Shown piece by piece: positions 16,089 to 24,823 of a stretch of 64,000 nucleotides of DNA. The translations under genes and the position numbers were made by a program. The notes beneath the pieces are model-generated. The model worked only from the letters and a program-made list of their open reading frames with translations. It did not search any database and was not told where the DNA came from. Source of the stretch: Deferribacterales bacterium Deferri_01 (GTDB lineage Bacteria > Chrysiogenota > Deferribacteres > Deferribacterales > Geovibrionaceae); contig LUZY01000002.1 of assembly GCA_001603805.1 (NCBI GenBank), positions 62,001 to 126,000 of the forward strand. Reading direction: 5' to 3'. Each line of letters starts with the position of its first letter. Positions within the stretch are counted from its first letter, which is position 1.

Positions 16089-17424
16089 AATTTTCAGGGT
16101 CTATTGAATAACGTTTGAGAAGCTCATAAAAATCCGCCCTGTAAACGTCAGCCATGCGTGAAGCTTTGCTGACATTTCCCTTATTTATCTCCATAAGCTC
16201 TGTGGCGTATCTGCGCTCAAACTCTTTTTTTGCTTCCTTGAACGTCTGCGGTGCGGCAGTGTCAGAGGAAAGACGCACAGCATCAGCCCCTATTTCCGCA
16301 CCTGTTGAGAGAACAACTGCACCCTCTATGGTATTTTCCAGCTCACGGACATTCCCGTGCCAGTCATAGGTCATGATCTTCTCGAATGCCTGTTTGGAGA
16401 GATGCTCTGCCTTACGCCCGTACTTCTGGGAATACATTTTTATGAAATGCTCCGTAAGCAGCGGAATATCTTCCCTGCGTTCACGAAGCGGGGGAATACG
16501 GAGATGTATTACATGTATGCGGTAGAAAAGATCTTCCCTGAAAGTTCCTTTTTTGATCTCTTCGGTGAGATCCTTGTTGGATGCGGAAATCAGCCGTATA
16601 TCAAGACTGACTTTCTTCTCGCTCCCCAGCGGGTAGACCTCTCTGTTTTCGAGGACACGGAGCAGTTTCGCCTGCATGGAAAGGGGCATCTCCGACACCT
16701 CATCCATAAAAAGCGTTCCTTCCTGCGCCTGCTCAAAGAAGCCTTTCTTTTTCCTGTTTGCTCCTGTGAATGCTCCCTTCTCATAACCGAAAAGTTCACT
16801 CTCCATAAGGCTTTCAGGGATGGCTGATGAGTTAATGGCGATAAACGGCTTATCCTTGCGGGCACTGCTGAGGTGGAGCATCTTCGCCACAAGCTCCTTG
16901 CCTGTGCCTGATTCGCCCTGAATATAAACACTTGCCTCGCTTCCGGCGGCAAGGATAATCTGCTCATTCAGACGGCGCATTTTGTCGCTTCTGCCGATAA
17001 TATTTCCGGCTATGACAGTTTCACGGAGCATATTCCGCAGACGGAGATTCTCACGGGAGAGATTGTTCTTCTCCACAGCCTTTTCCACCTGTATAACAAG
17101 CTCTCTGTGGTCAAACGGCTTTGTAAGATAACCGAACGCACCGCTTCTCATTGCCTCCACCGCTTCATCTATGGTTCCGTAGGCAGTGAGGAAAATTACA
17201 GGAAGCTCCGCATCAAGCTTTTTGATGTTTTCAAATATCTCAAGCCCTGTTTCCTCCTCAAGCTTCATATCAAGCACTGCTGCGTCAAACACTTCGTTTT
17301 CCAGAAGTTTCATCGCCGCTTCACCGCAGTCAGCGGTTAGGACATCAAAGCCGGAGCTTTTCAGGCGGAGTCTTATTATTTCAAGCAGGTTGCGGTCATC
17401 GTCAACAGCCAGAATCTTATTCAC
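16081..17424 (-). CDS. glrR: sigma-54-dependent response regulator, GlrR/QseF-like
   Basis: A 447-residue NtrC-type activator. The receiver domain has phosphoacceptor D52 (VLDMKL) and YLTKPF. The AAA+ domain has Walker A GESGTGKE, the sigma-54 contact loop GAFTGA and ELFGYEKGAF. The C-terminus holds a Fis-type helix-turn-helix. The C-terminal stretch FKEAKKEFERRYATELM followed by INKGNVSKASRMADVYRADF closely recalls E. coli GlrR (QseF). The order kinase-lipoprotein-regulator downstream of its promoter is also the glrK-qseG-glrR order. It should activate sigma-54 promoters; a good candidate lies just upstream of the operon at 19674. Confidence 0.92.
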   Translation of the reverse strand: MNKILAVDDDRNLLEIIRLRLKSSGFDVLTADCGEAAMKLLENEVFDAAVLDMKLEEETGLEIFENIKKLDAELPVIFLTAYGTIDEAVEAMRSGAFGYLTKPFDHRELVIQVEKAVEKNNLSRENLRLRNMLRETVIAGNIIGRSDKMRRLNEQIILAAGSEASVYIQGESGTGKELVAKMLHLSSARKDKPFIAINSSAIPESLMESELFGYEKGAFTGANRKKKGFFEQAQEGTLFMDEVSEMPLSMQAKLLRVLENREVYPLGSEKKVSLDIRLISASNKDLTEEIKKGTFREDLFYRIHVIHLRIPPLRERREDIPLLTEHFIKMYSQKYGRKAEHLSKQAFEKIMTYDWHGNVRELENTIEGAVVLSTGAEIGADAVRLSSDTAAPQTFKEAKKEFERRYATELMEINKGNVSKASRMADVYRADFYELLKRYSIDPENFR

Positions 17425-18043
17425 GTCCGTTTCCTTCCTGACTCTGTTTTATACGCAGGTCTATCTCTTTGATCGCCTCAAGGCGGGCATTTATCTCTGT
17501 GAGCTGGCTTTTAAGCCTCTTTTCCTGCGCCGCAAGGCGTTCATTTTCCCTGCGGAGTTCCGAATTTTTCATTCTGAACTCATCCGCAGTCTCTTTTAAG
17601 AATGCACTCTCCGCCTCTTTTTCCGCAAAACTGCTGTTGATTTCAGTCATTCTTATACTGAGGCGCTCAGCTTCAGCGGCTGATTCAGCGTACTTGTCCA
17701 TAAGATCAGCAACGACAGAAGCCTGTATAGTGTAAGGACTATCGGGATACAGGTTAGCCAGGGTATCCATGTAAACCCTGACATCCTGTGCATTGAAATA
17801 AGGGCTTTTCGGGTCGGAGCTTACAAGCATCCGCATAAAAAGCCTTCTGTCTTCCTCTATATCCTCCGCTCTGTCGAGCATCGTCATAACTCCTTCGTAA
17901 TCACCTAATTTTAAAAAAAGCATACAGCTTTCACCCACGTTCTGTTTTGCCGCAGGTGAACAGCCGAGAAGTGAAAAAATCAGAAAGAGCGCGGCAGAGT
18001 GAAAAGAAATTCGCTTCCTTCCCCTTGTCTGCTTTTTGCCCAT
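17417..18043 (-). CDS. QseG-like lipoprotein between kinase and regulator genes
   Basis: A 208-residue lipoprotein with signal and lipobox FLIFSLLGC. The mature part has a helical N-terminal half (GDYEGVMTMLDRAEDIEEDRR) and a long C-terminal coiled coil of about 80 residues (AEAERLSIRMTEINSSFAEK onward) rich in Glu, Arg and Leu. In enteric bacteria QseG occupies this exact position and modulates the GlrK kinase from the periplasmic side; the same role is inferred here from synteny. GGAGGAG lies before the ATG. It overlaps the kinase gene by 64 bases and the regulator by 8, so all three are co-translated. Confidence 0.82.
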   Translation of the reverse strand: MGKKQTRGRKRISFHSAALFLIFSLLGCSPAAKQNVGESCMLFLKLGDYEGVMTMLDRAEDIEEDRRLFMRMLVSSDPKSPYFNAQDVRVYMDTLANLYPDSPYTIQASVVADLMDKYAESAAEAERLSIRMTEINSSFAEKEAESAFLKETADEFRMKNSELRRENERLAAQEKRLKSQLTEINARLEAIKEIDLRIKQSQEGNGRE

Positions 18044-19443
18044 ATTTCTCCTCCGTGGCGGGAAATTATTTTTCTGGCGATGGCAAGCCCCAGACCGGTT
18101 CCTTTGACATCGCCATGCTGATTCCGTCCTCTGCGGTAACGTTCAAAGATGTGAGGCAGGTCTTCCCCGCTTATCCCTCTCCCGTTATCCTTGACAGATA
18201 CCAGCAAAAGGCGTTCATCTGTTTTTTTTGCGCTTATGTTTATCATTCCGTTTTCAGGAGTGTACTTGAGTGCATTGCTTATGAGGTTTTCCGCTGCACG
18301 GCTTATCATTTCAGCAGCCCCGAAAGCTTCGGGCAGTTCTTCTGCTATATCCTGCACAACCTTGATCTTCTTTGCAGCCGCTATGGGTTCAGTCTTTTTT
18401 ATTATTTCTTTTAATACTCCGCCCAAATCAAATGCCTGCATTTCATACGGTGCATCATTTATATCCAGTCTGGAGATTTCTATGATTCCGTTCACTGAGG
18501 TTATCAGGCGCTCAGACTCAGCATTAATAATATCCAGCAGCCTTCCTGAGTTTTCCGGATCATTATCAAAAACGCCTTCTTTAAGCATCTGCGCCGCCTC
18601 TTTTATGGATGAAAGCGGAGTTTTAAGCTCGTGGGAAACATTGCTGACAAACTCCTCTTTTTGCTCCCGGCTTTCTTTAAGCCTTCTTATCATTATGTTA
18701 AAATCAGACGCAAGACGCTCTATTTCATAGGGTGCTTTCAGGTAAAAGCTTTCAGGGAAACGCCCAGCCGCAACCTCATTTGTTTTCTCACCAAGCTTCT
18801 GCAAAGGGCGTGCGATGTTGCGGGTGTTAAAAAATGCAACTGCTGCCGCCCCTATAATACAGGCTGTCATAAAAACAACTGATCGGTGCAGTACCTTTTC
18901 GACCATCTGGTTTGAACGCTCCAGTTTTTTCTGCCATTCACTGTCCGCAGTGTTTTTAAGTTCGCTAATCTTGTCTGTAAGCAGGGCAGAAATTTTTTCA
19001 ATCTCTGTATCTGCTTCAGTATTGTTATGTTCTTCCCCTTTGATCTGTGCTGTAGACATTTTAGAGAAAGCACCGTAAAGCTCACTTACACTGTCGTATA
19101 TGTCAGTCTTCGATTTTCCAGTTACAGTTTCGGACAGGTGTTGACTGACAGATTCCGCCTCAGCCATGAAACCGTTAAATCGCTCATAAAAATCCTCGTC
19201 TCCGGTCACTATATATTTCAGCCGGAATTCATTCATGCGCTCAATTGAGGAGATAAGCCTGTCCGAATCGGCAATAACCGGAAGATTTACGGAAGTCACA
19301 TCATGGAGAATTGTATGAATCTGCTCAGTTTTATGAAAAACATAGATTATGAAGTACGATATGAGTACAAGAAGAATAAGGTTTGTCAGGGCTAGCCTGC
19401 CGAATATGCCTGTGAGCTTCATTGCGTAATTTAGCATAATCAT
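17980..19443 (-). CDS. glrK: sensor histidine kinase, GlrK/QseE-like
   Basis: A 487-residue membrane kinase, partner of the downstream sigma-54 regulator. Order: TM1 (LALTNLILLVLISYFIIYVF), a helical periplasmic domain of about 130 residues, TM2 (VVFMTACIIGAAAVAFF), HAMP, then HisKA with SHELKTPLSSIKEAA and HATPase with N box ENLISNALKYTP, G1 VKDNGRGIS, and GTGLGLAIARKI. The first in-frame codon upstream is TTG; I place the start at ATG 19443, though ATG 19437 is equally possible. It is the first gene of the three-gene operon. Confidence 0.9.
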   Translation of the reverse strand: MIMLNYAMKLTGIFGRLALTNLILLVLISYFIIYVFHKTEQIHTILHDVTSVNLPVIADSDRLISSIERMNEFRLKYIVTGDEDFYERFNGFMAEAESVSQHLSETVTGKSKTDIYDSVSELYGAFSKMSTAQIKGEEHNNTEADTEIEKISALLTDKISELKNTADSEWQKKLERSNQMVEKVLHRSVVFMTACIIGAAAVAFFNTRNIARPLQKLGEKTNEVAAGRFPESFYLKAPYEIERLASDFNIMIRRLKESREQKEEFVSNVSHELKTPLSSIKEAAQMLKEGVFDNDPENSGRLLDIINAESERLITSVNGIIEISRLDINDAPYEMQAFDLGGVLKEIIKKTEPIAAAKKIKVVQDIAEELPEAFGAAEMISRAAENLISNALKYTPENGMINISAKKTDERLLLVSVKDNGRGISGEDLPHIFERYRRGRNQHGDVKGTGLGLAIARKIISRHGGEIWAKSRQGEGSEFLFTLPRSF

Positions 19444-19530
19444 ACCTACGCATACAACAAGCAATTTGTTTCTTTTTGTCTCATAATTATTTGCAGGTAA
19501 AAGACTTTATTATATCAAAACAGTGTATGT

Positions 19531-19596
19531 AAATCCATACGCCCCAAAAACCCGTCATAAAAGGAAATACCGATCTATATGAAGGAAAATCCATAC
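19531..19596 (+). promoter_or_regulatory. direct repeat AAATCCATAC, possible activator-binding sites
   Basis: AAATCCATAC occurs at 19531-19540 and 19587-19596, 56 bp apart and 78-143 bp before the sigma-54-type promoter, the usual range for an enhancer-binding protein. The left copy also forms GTATG-N6-CATAC. The E. coli GlrR site TGTC-N10-GACA was not seen. Confidence 0.4.
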
Positions 19597-19673
19597 AGTT
19601 ATAACTTATCGGCAGGAAATATTCTTACATATAATATATTTATTATTAATGAGTTGCGCGAAAAACTACTTTT

Positions 19674-19689
19674 TGGCACGGTTAATGCT
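19674..19689 (+). promoter_or_regulatory. sigma-54-type (-24/-12) promoter
   Basis: TGGCACG-GTTA-ATGCT: the GG at 19675 and GC at 19687 are exactly 12 apart, as required, with one mismatch to TGGCACR-N4-TTGCW. It precedes the 41-residue peptide gene by about 38 bp and faces away from the adjacent sigma-54 activator operon. Confidence 0.72.
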
Positions 19690-19726
19690 TTATAAGCTGT
19701 AATTAAGTTATTCGGAGGAATAAAAC

Positions 19727-19852
19727 ATGAAAAAACTTATCACTGTACTTGTACTCGGCATGATGGTTGTAACAAGCGTAGCTGCTTTCGCTGGCGATAA
19801 AGCAGAAGAAACCAAACCTGCTGACAACCAGACTCAGACTGAGAGCAAATAA
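19727..19852 (+). CDS. 41-residue secreted peptide
   Basis: A very short gene with CGGAGGAA at 19713-19720 and ATG at 19727. The protein is mostly a Sec signal peptide (MKKLITVLVLGMMVVTSVA, then AFAGDK), leaving a mature peptide of about 19 residues that is hydrophilic and rich in Glu, Gln and Thr (DKAEETKPADNQTQTESK). It is driven by the sigma-54-type promoter and followed by two stem-loops. I do not recognise it; it could be a small periplasmic peptide, or mainly the carrier of a structured 3' RNA. Confidence 0.75.
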   Translation: MKKLITVLVLGMMVVTSVAAFAGDKAEETKPADNQTQTESK

Positions 19853-19868
19853 TTTAAAACCACCACAG

Positions 19869-19891
19869 GGAGAACAAGGATTGTTCTCCCG
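19869..19891 (+). other. perfect 10-bp stem-loop in the 3' region of the peptide transcript
   Basis: GGGAGAACAA / GGA / TTGTTCTCCC, not followed by a T-run, 17 bp after the peptide stop and 60 bp before the terminator. The transcript could thus yield a structured 3' RNA of about 130 bases. Confidence 0.6.
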
Positions 19892-19950
19892 TTCATCATC
19901 ATCCCGCAGCCCACACACTCCTGAGTATGTAAGGGGAGTGACCCGAGAAA

Positions 19951-19980
19951 GGCACGTCTGTTTTCAGGCGTGCCTTTTTT
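19951..19980 (+). terminator. Rho-independent terminator after the peptide gene
   Basis: GGCACGTCTG / TTTT / CAGGCGTGCC (one G-T pair), followed by six T. Confidence 0.9.
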
Positions 19981-20034
19981 AGTAAGCGTGTGCGTCAGAC
20001 TGACAGGATGTACTGGATGACGCCATTAAAAGGA

Positions 20035-20067
20035 AAAGAGGACACGCTGGTCAGGCGTGTCCTCTTT
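20035..20067 (-). terminator. terminator of the DMSO/TMAO reductase operon (possibly bidirectional)
   Basis: AAAGAGGACACGC / 7-base loop / GCGTGTCCTCTTT, a 13-bp perfect stem, 34 bases after the torD stop on the minus strand; on that strand TTTTCCTTTT follows. Confidence 0.85.
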
Positions 20068-20100
20068 CAGAAATATATGTTAATGGTACCAACAGGGGTC

Positions 20101-20781
20101 TTAGTTCTCTATATTATTCAGCAGTGCGGACGTTTCTTTAATCATGCCTTTCAGCATCCATCCGCCGCCTTTGTAAAAATCTGTGCGTGAGTTTTCAATA
20201 ACCTTATCGGCAAATTCAGAAACCCAGCGTGCCATATGCAGTCCGTAAAACAGGCGCATATCCTCAATAAGAGCGCAGCATGTTTCTCTGTCTTCTTTTT
20301 CAAAAGCTTCAAGAGCCTTGAGGGAAAGGAAGTTCATATAAGCGCATTCATATGCAATGTGATCATCCGGTTCTTTATGCAGTTTATTTATCTGCAAACC
20401 GTTTTTTCTGTACATTTCCCGTACGTCAAGGGTTGATTTTCCAAAGAGTGTTCTGTCTGTTTCGGTGTAGACAGATTCCCATGGAGGAGCAAGCAGGCTT
20501 CCGGGACCTATAAACAGTACATTATAGTTATCAGTAAGTTCGCTGAAGCTGCTTTCTGTGTAGGATGTAAGATATTTTTTCACTAATCCGAGACCTGTCA
20601 CGGATTCAATGCTTTCACACATGGGCCAGTCGCTGTCCATGATATGTGTGGTTTTCAGACTTTCAATAAAGTCTTTTGAGGGAGCCTCAACAAACAGCTT
20701 ATTCATAAAGCTGTGAGTAATTGTTATATTCAGAAGCTCCTGATAAACTTTTTCGCAAGTTTCTTTGAGCAGCTTATCCAT
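20101..20781 (-). CDS. torD: TorD-family chaperone for the S/N-oxide reductases
   Basis: A 226-residue cytoplasmic chaperone that binds Tat signal peptides and apo-enzymes during molybdenum cofactor insertion. Both family hallmarks are visible: PPWESVYTE near residue 98 and the hinge motif EPDDHIAYECAYMNFL near residue 135. It is the last gene of the minus-strand reductase operon and could serve DmsA, TorA or both. AAGGAGAAG lies before its ATG. The operon terminator follows. Confidence 0.93.
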   Translation of the reverse strand: MDKLLKETCEKVYQELLNITITHSFMNKLFVEAPSKDFIESLKTTHIMDSDWPMCESIESVTGLGLVKKYLTSYTESSFSELTDNYNVLFIGPGSLLAPPWESVYTETDRTLFGKSTLDVREMYRKNGLQINKLHKEPDDHIAYECAYMNFLSLKALEAFEKEDRETCCALIEDMRLFYGLHMARWVSEFADKVIENSRTDFYKGGGWMLKGMIKETSALLNNIEN

Positions 20782-20862
20782 CGACTTCTCCTTTTAATGA
20801 AACAAACCTGTTGTGTTTATGAAGGAGAGGGGAAAAATCCCCCCTCTCCGACTTCTGTTTAT

Positions 20863-21471
20863 TTAAACTTCTTCGGGGTTGACCGCAGTTACTCCGCCTG
20901 CCGCATCTTTATGGGCAAGATACACAACATTAGGCTTAGTAGTAGCAGGGAACGGGCTGATAGACTGCACGTTGCCGTATTTCGCTTTAAGTTCTTCTAT
21001 TGTGCCGAAGTCAAGTGCCCTTGACGGGCATGCTTTAACACACGCAGGGTTGGGCACACCGTTTTCAAGTTCATCCGTACACATAACGCATTTGGTCATA
21101 TGACCTTTTTCGTAGTTGTACGAAGGAGCGGTAAACGGACATACTTCTCTGCACGCAAAGCAGGATATGCATGTGGACGGATTGAAAGTAACAACACCGT
21201 CGCTTGCTCTTTTGCTGTAAACCTTGCCGGGGCAGATTTCAAGGCAAGCAGGATCATCACACTGGTTGCATGCCATTGAAGCATAAAATGCGAACACATC
21301 GGGCTTAACTGCATTTGTGTCTGCATTCTGCCAGCTTCCGCCGGCAAATTCGTAAACCTTTCTGAATTTTGTACCTTCAGGAAGGTTCTGTCTGTCTTTA
21401 CAGGCGTTCATACATGCCTTGCAGCCTGTGCAGTGCTTTGTATCAATATAAAATCCGTATTGTTTAGACAT
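20863..21471 (-). CDS. dmsB: DMSO reductase-type iron-sulfur subunit (DmsB-like)
   Basis: A 202-residue ferredoxin with four 4Fe-4S cysteine sets: CTGCKACMNAC, CNQCDDPACLEIC, CISCFACREVC, and CVMC followed by CVKAC. It passes electrons to the DmsA-like subunit encoded immediately upstream (14-base gap). Segments such as YGFYIDTKHC and VVTFNPSTCISC are typical of DmsB. No DmsC-type membrane anchor gene is in the operon, so the quinol link is missing here or replaced by a cytochrome. Confidence 0.93.
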   Translation of the reverse strand: MSKQYGFYIDTKHCTGCKACMNACKDRQNLPEGTKFRKVYEFAGGSWQNADTNAVKPDVFAFYASMACNQCDDPACLEICPGKVYSKRASDGVVTFNPSTCISCFACREVCPFTAPSYNYEKGHMTKCVMCTDELENGVPNPACVKACPSRALDFGTIEELKAKYGNVQSISPFPATTKPNVVYLAHKDAAGGVTAVNPEEV

Positions 21472-21485
21472 CTCAAGCCTCCCTC

Positions 21486-24119
21486 TTAACCGACTTTCCT
21501 GACATTAGCGAGAACGCTGTGCTGACAGTTACCTTTTGAGAATGCTTCAGGACGCAGACTTGTAAGGACGTTGTTATTTCCTCCGAAGTCAATCACATTC
21601 TTGTCACCGACTTCGTCTGAGGACATAAAGCCGTCCTGTATAAACTTACTGTCGTACCTTTTACCGCCGGGGTTGTACCACGCACCCTGAGGCAGAGCAA
21701 TAACTCCGGGCATCATTCTGGGGGTAACTTTCGCCTTAATCCTCACTTTACCTCTGTCATTCCATATTTCAACGAGATCTCCGTGATGGATTCCGAGGTT
21801 TGCAGCGTCACTGGAATTAATCCATGCGCTCTGAGGGCTGGCTTCATTATTCCATGTTGTGCTGCCGTAGGTAGAGTGAGTTCTCTGTTTAAAGTGGTGA
21901 CCAACAACCTGAAAAGGAAATTCATCTATTTTATCGCTGGTATAACCGTCCTGAGTCGTATGGAATTCAGGTATCGCACATATTCTATCAAGATTATCTG
22001 CGGGAAGAACCCACTGATGACTGAGGTTGTAAAGCCTTTTTGAGAAGATCTCAAACTTGCCTGAAGGAGTGGATACAGAGTTGTTTGCAGGATCTGCAAC
22101 AAATGCTTTGTAAGCAACAGTGGGAGTAGCCGATGTATCAACTTTTCTCACCAGACCGGCTGCTTTTGCTTTAGCATATGTATCGAGTCCTTTTTCAGCA
22201 GTGAAAACGCCCTGATCGCCTTTTACTCTGAGAGTTTCGTTGAAAAGGAATTCAAGCCATTCATCCTGAGTTTTGCCTTCTGTGTACTGATCAGCAATAC
22301 CGATTTTTGCAGCGATGAGAGACATCATTTCATAAACTGTTTTACATTCGAAGAGAGGTTCAACAGCTTTAGTGTCGAATACCAGAATTGCAGAGTTCCC
22401 GCCTGAGTTTGACGTCACATCATTCTGCTCCCAGTTTGTACAGTCAGGAAGGATATAGTCTGAAACAAGAGCTGAAGCAGTGAAATGGTTTTCAATAGTA
22501 ACTATGCACTCACACTTAGTCTCATCCTTATACATCTTCATCGTTTCGTTGATGTCGCCATGCTGGTTTACCATGCAGTTGCCCGCATAGTTCCATATGA
22601 ATTTAATTGGCAAAGGAAGAGGAGTGTCCTGATCAGCAAGACCTCTTACTCCCCATGTTCTTCCTGTCATAGAAGCATGGTCAAGTATTGCCTGATACCA
22701 TGTGTAGTGTGAGATAGTGTAAGGGATAGGGTTGGACGGGAAAGTTGTTGACCACCCTCTGAAGCTTATACTTACTGAAGAGCCACTTTCACGTGAGCCT
22801 GTTCCGCCGCCTTGAATACCGATATTCTGTGTAAGGATAGCAATAAGGCTGATCGCACGGCAGTTGTTTCCACCGAGGTAATGCCTCTGAGGTCCCCATC
22901 CCTGAATGATCATTGCAGGTTTTTCATTAACAAGTGTTTCTGCAAAAGATTTAATTGTTGAAACAGGAATACCTGTGATTTCTGATGCCCATTCAGGTGT
23001 TTTAGGAGTTGAGTCAACACCAAGACCAAGGATATAGGATTTGTATGAGCTGTTGGGAGCTACAGGAGGTTCTCCACCTTCGGGAGCACCCTGAGCTGTG
23101 CCGCTAGCTTCGACTATACCTGCCATAGAAGCTTCGTCCCAGCCTACACAGCGTTCGTTAATCCATGCTTCGTTAAGCAGATTCTGATCGAGAAGATGGT
23201 AAACCATACCAGCAACAAGAGCAGTGTCTGTACCGGGTCTGATGCTTATCCAGTCTGCTTCAAGAGCTATAGCAGTATCCGTAAGATGCGGATCTACAGA
23301 GATAAACTTAAGGTTGGGGTTTTTCTCTTTTGCTTTCTGGAGATGGTAAGTGTAATGCCCGCCTGAACCCATACGTGTGTTTGCAGGGTTATTGCCCCAA
23401 AGAACTACAACATTACTGTTAACAGCATCTGTAATTGTGTTTTGGCTGGAGCCGCCAAGCAACATAGGCAAATAGGGAGCAATCTGAGGTGTTGAATAAG
23501 TGCCGTAATGATTAAGCCATCCGCCCCAAAGGTTATGAAGCCTTGCTATCGGGCTGTTGTGAGGCTGCCATGATTTTGAGAAAGCCGCATCTATCGTTCC
23601 CGTTGCATACTGAATATAGAATGAACCGGGACCATAGTTTGATTTAACATCAATCATTTTGGCAGATATTTCGTTGATTGCCTGTTCCCATGAAATTCTT
23701 TCGTACTTACCTTCGCCTCTTACGGTTCCGGCAACTCTTTTCATAGGGTATTTTACTCTGTCAGGATGATAGAGCCTCTGGCGTATAGAACGCCCGCGTA
23801 CACATGAACGGAACTGAAATCCTGCACCGTAGTCTCCATACTCATCAGGATTTTCGTTATCTGTACTTACACGAACAACTACTCCATCTTTGATGTGAAG
23901 TTTCAGGGGACAGTGGCTTCCGCAGTTAACATTGCAGCCATTCCATACTTCTTTGTCGAATGAAGGCGCACTGGGGGTATCGCCGTCATTGTCATCACTG
24001 CTGCTTGAGCTTCCACAGCCAAGTGTAGCAGCTGTACCCAGAACTGCACTCCATTTAAGGAATGAGCGTCTGGAAACGTTAATTAAGTTTTTGAGTTTTT
24101 CCTTCTCGAAAACTGACAT
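21486..24119 (-). CDS. dmsA: DMSO reductase-type molybdopterin catalytic subunit (DmsA-like)
   Basis: An 877-residue Tat-exported enzyme expected to reduce S- or N-oxides with bis-MGD and one 4Fe-4S cluster. The Tat motif is SRRSFLK (residues 16-22), and the hydrophobic core ends in TLGCGSSSSS, so it may also be lipid-modified at Cys35 before a serine linker. Cluster cysteines are C62, C66, C70 and C106. Ser209 in NHYGTYSTPQ aligns with the molybdenum-ligating serine of DmsA. The start at 24119 follows GAGGAGGAA. Compared with E. coli DmsA (about 785 mature residues) it is somewhat longer. The upstream 155-bp gap holds a palindrome and the TTTACY direct repeat. Confidence 0.93.
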   Translation of the reverse strand: MSVFEKEKLKNLINVSRRSFLKWSAVLGTAATLGCGSSSSSDDNDGDTPSAPSFDKEVWNGCNVNCGSHCPLKLHIKDGVVVRVSTDNENPDEYGDYGAGFQFRSCVRGRSIRQRLYHPDRVKYPMKRVAGTVRGEGKYERISWEQAINEISAKMIDVKSNYGPGSFYIQYATGTIDAAFSKSWQPHNSPIARLHNLWGGWLNHYGTYSTPQIAPYLPMLLGGSSQNTITDAVNSNVVVLWGNNPANTRMGSGGHYTYHLQKAKEKNPNLKFISVDPHLTDTAIALEADWISIRPGTDTALVAGMVYHLLDQNLLNEAWINERCVGWDEASMAGIVEASGTAQGAPEGGEPPVAPNSSYKSYILGLGVDSTPKTPEWASEITGIPVSTIKSFAETLVNEKPAMIIQGWGPQRHYLGGNNCRAISLIAILTQNIGIQGGGTGSRESGSSVSISFRGWSTTFPSNPIPYTISHYTWYQAILDHASMTGRTWGVRGLADQDTPLPLPIKFIWNYAGNCMVNQHGDINETMKMYKDETKCECIVTIENHFTASALVSDYILPDCTNWEQNDVTSNSGGNSAILVFDTKAVEPLFECKTVYEMMSLIAAKIGIADQYTEGKTQDEWLEFLFNETLRVKGDQGVFTAEKGLDTYAKAKAAGLVRKVDTSATPTVAYKAFVADPANNSVSTPSGKFEIFSKRLYNLSHQWVLPADNLDRICAIPEFHTTQDGYTSDKIDEFPFQVVGHHFKQRTHSTYGSTTWNNEASPQSAWINSSDAANLGIHHGDLVEIWNDRGKVRIKAKVTPRMMPGVIALPQGAWYNPGGKRYDSKFIQDGFMSSDEVGDKNVIDFGGNNNVLTSLRPEAFSKGNCQHSVLANVRKVG

Positions 24120-24138
24120 AATCTTCCTCCTCGTATAC

Positions 24139-24222
24139 CGGTTGAACAACCGTTGCCGTAACAGATCATGTTCTAAATGAATTAATAGTTTTTTAACATG
24201 CTAAGGGTAAATACTAGGTAAA
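24139..24222 (-). promoter_or_regulatory. dmsA upstream region: palindrome and TTTACY direct repeat
   Basis: CGGTTGAACAACCG (24139-24152) is a perfect 14-bp palindrome just before the dmsA Shine-Dalgarno. Further up, on the minus strand, TTTACCTAGTATTTACC (24206-24222) is an 11-bp-spaced direct repeat of the kind bound by OmpR-family regulators. Its inner half could serve as a -35 with TATTAA 18 bp on. The same motif lies before the response-regulator gene and near 31273. Confidence 0.55.
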
Positions 24223-24274
24223 GAGAACGTCGGTCTAATTTGATAAAACGAGAAAAAGAAGGAAAAAAATAAAA

Positions 24275-24808
24275 TTATTCAGTAATAACCAGTTTTATAT
24301 ATCTGTATAATCCTGCGGCGTCACTGTCGGATATCTTCGCATGGGTTTTCATGGAACTCATAATGCCCGCCCACTGCTCAACACTGAACCTTCTGTGGTT
24401 AATGGCAGAATGGCAGGAACTGCATATTTCGTAGTACATGTCTTCATAGCTGCTAAGGGCTGCTTCAAGTGTCTGAGAGATATAATCGCTTTTTATAAAT
24501 CCCTTGATCAGCACTTCCTTCATTCCCTGTTTAGCACTTCCGGTTTCAACAGCCGATGATAAATCGTAAAGAATGCCATAGGTAATCCGCCCGTTTTCAG
24601 AATAAAGGGTCTTATCGCCCTTCCTCATCCAAGCAGTGAGCTTTCCGTCACTTATCGGAGAGCCGAACTGAAGCAGTGCAGTTTTTTTCCCGCTGACATC
24701 TGTGAGTTCTATATCTTTATTAAGCCATCCGTAACCAGATGCAAATGCAGTAAAAATACTAAAAACAAATATTAGAGCGATATAACAAATAATGATGCTT
24801 CTTTTCAT
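24275..24808 (-). CDS. periplasmic monoheme cytochrome c, TorC C-terminal-domain-like
   Basis: A 177-residue protein with one N-terminal hydrophobic segment (IICYIALIFVFSIFTAFA, signal peptide or anchor), a middle domain of about 90 residues without heme motifs (WLNKDIELTDVSGKK onward) and a C-terminal heme site C129-SSC-H133 in a fold-like stretch resembling the cytochrome domain of pentaheme TorC/TorY. It lies between torA and dmsA and could link the quinol pool to one or both reductases, taking the place of a full TorC. GAAGCATC-type sequence near the start gives no clear Shine-Dalgarno; the ATG lies 15 bases after the torA stop. Confidence 0.8.
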   Translation of the reverse strand: MKRSIIICYIALIFVFSIFTAFASGYGWLNKDIELTDVSGKKTALLQFGSPISDGKLTAWMRKGDKTLYSENGRITYGILYDLSSAVETGSAKQGMKEVLIKGFIKSDYISQTLEAALSSYEDMYYEICSSCHSAINHRRFSVEQWAGIMSSMKTHAKISDSDAAGLYRYIKLVITE

Positions 24809-24823
24809 CTTTATTACTTAATA

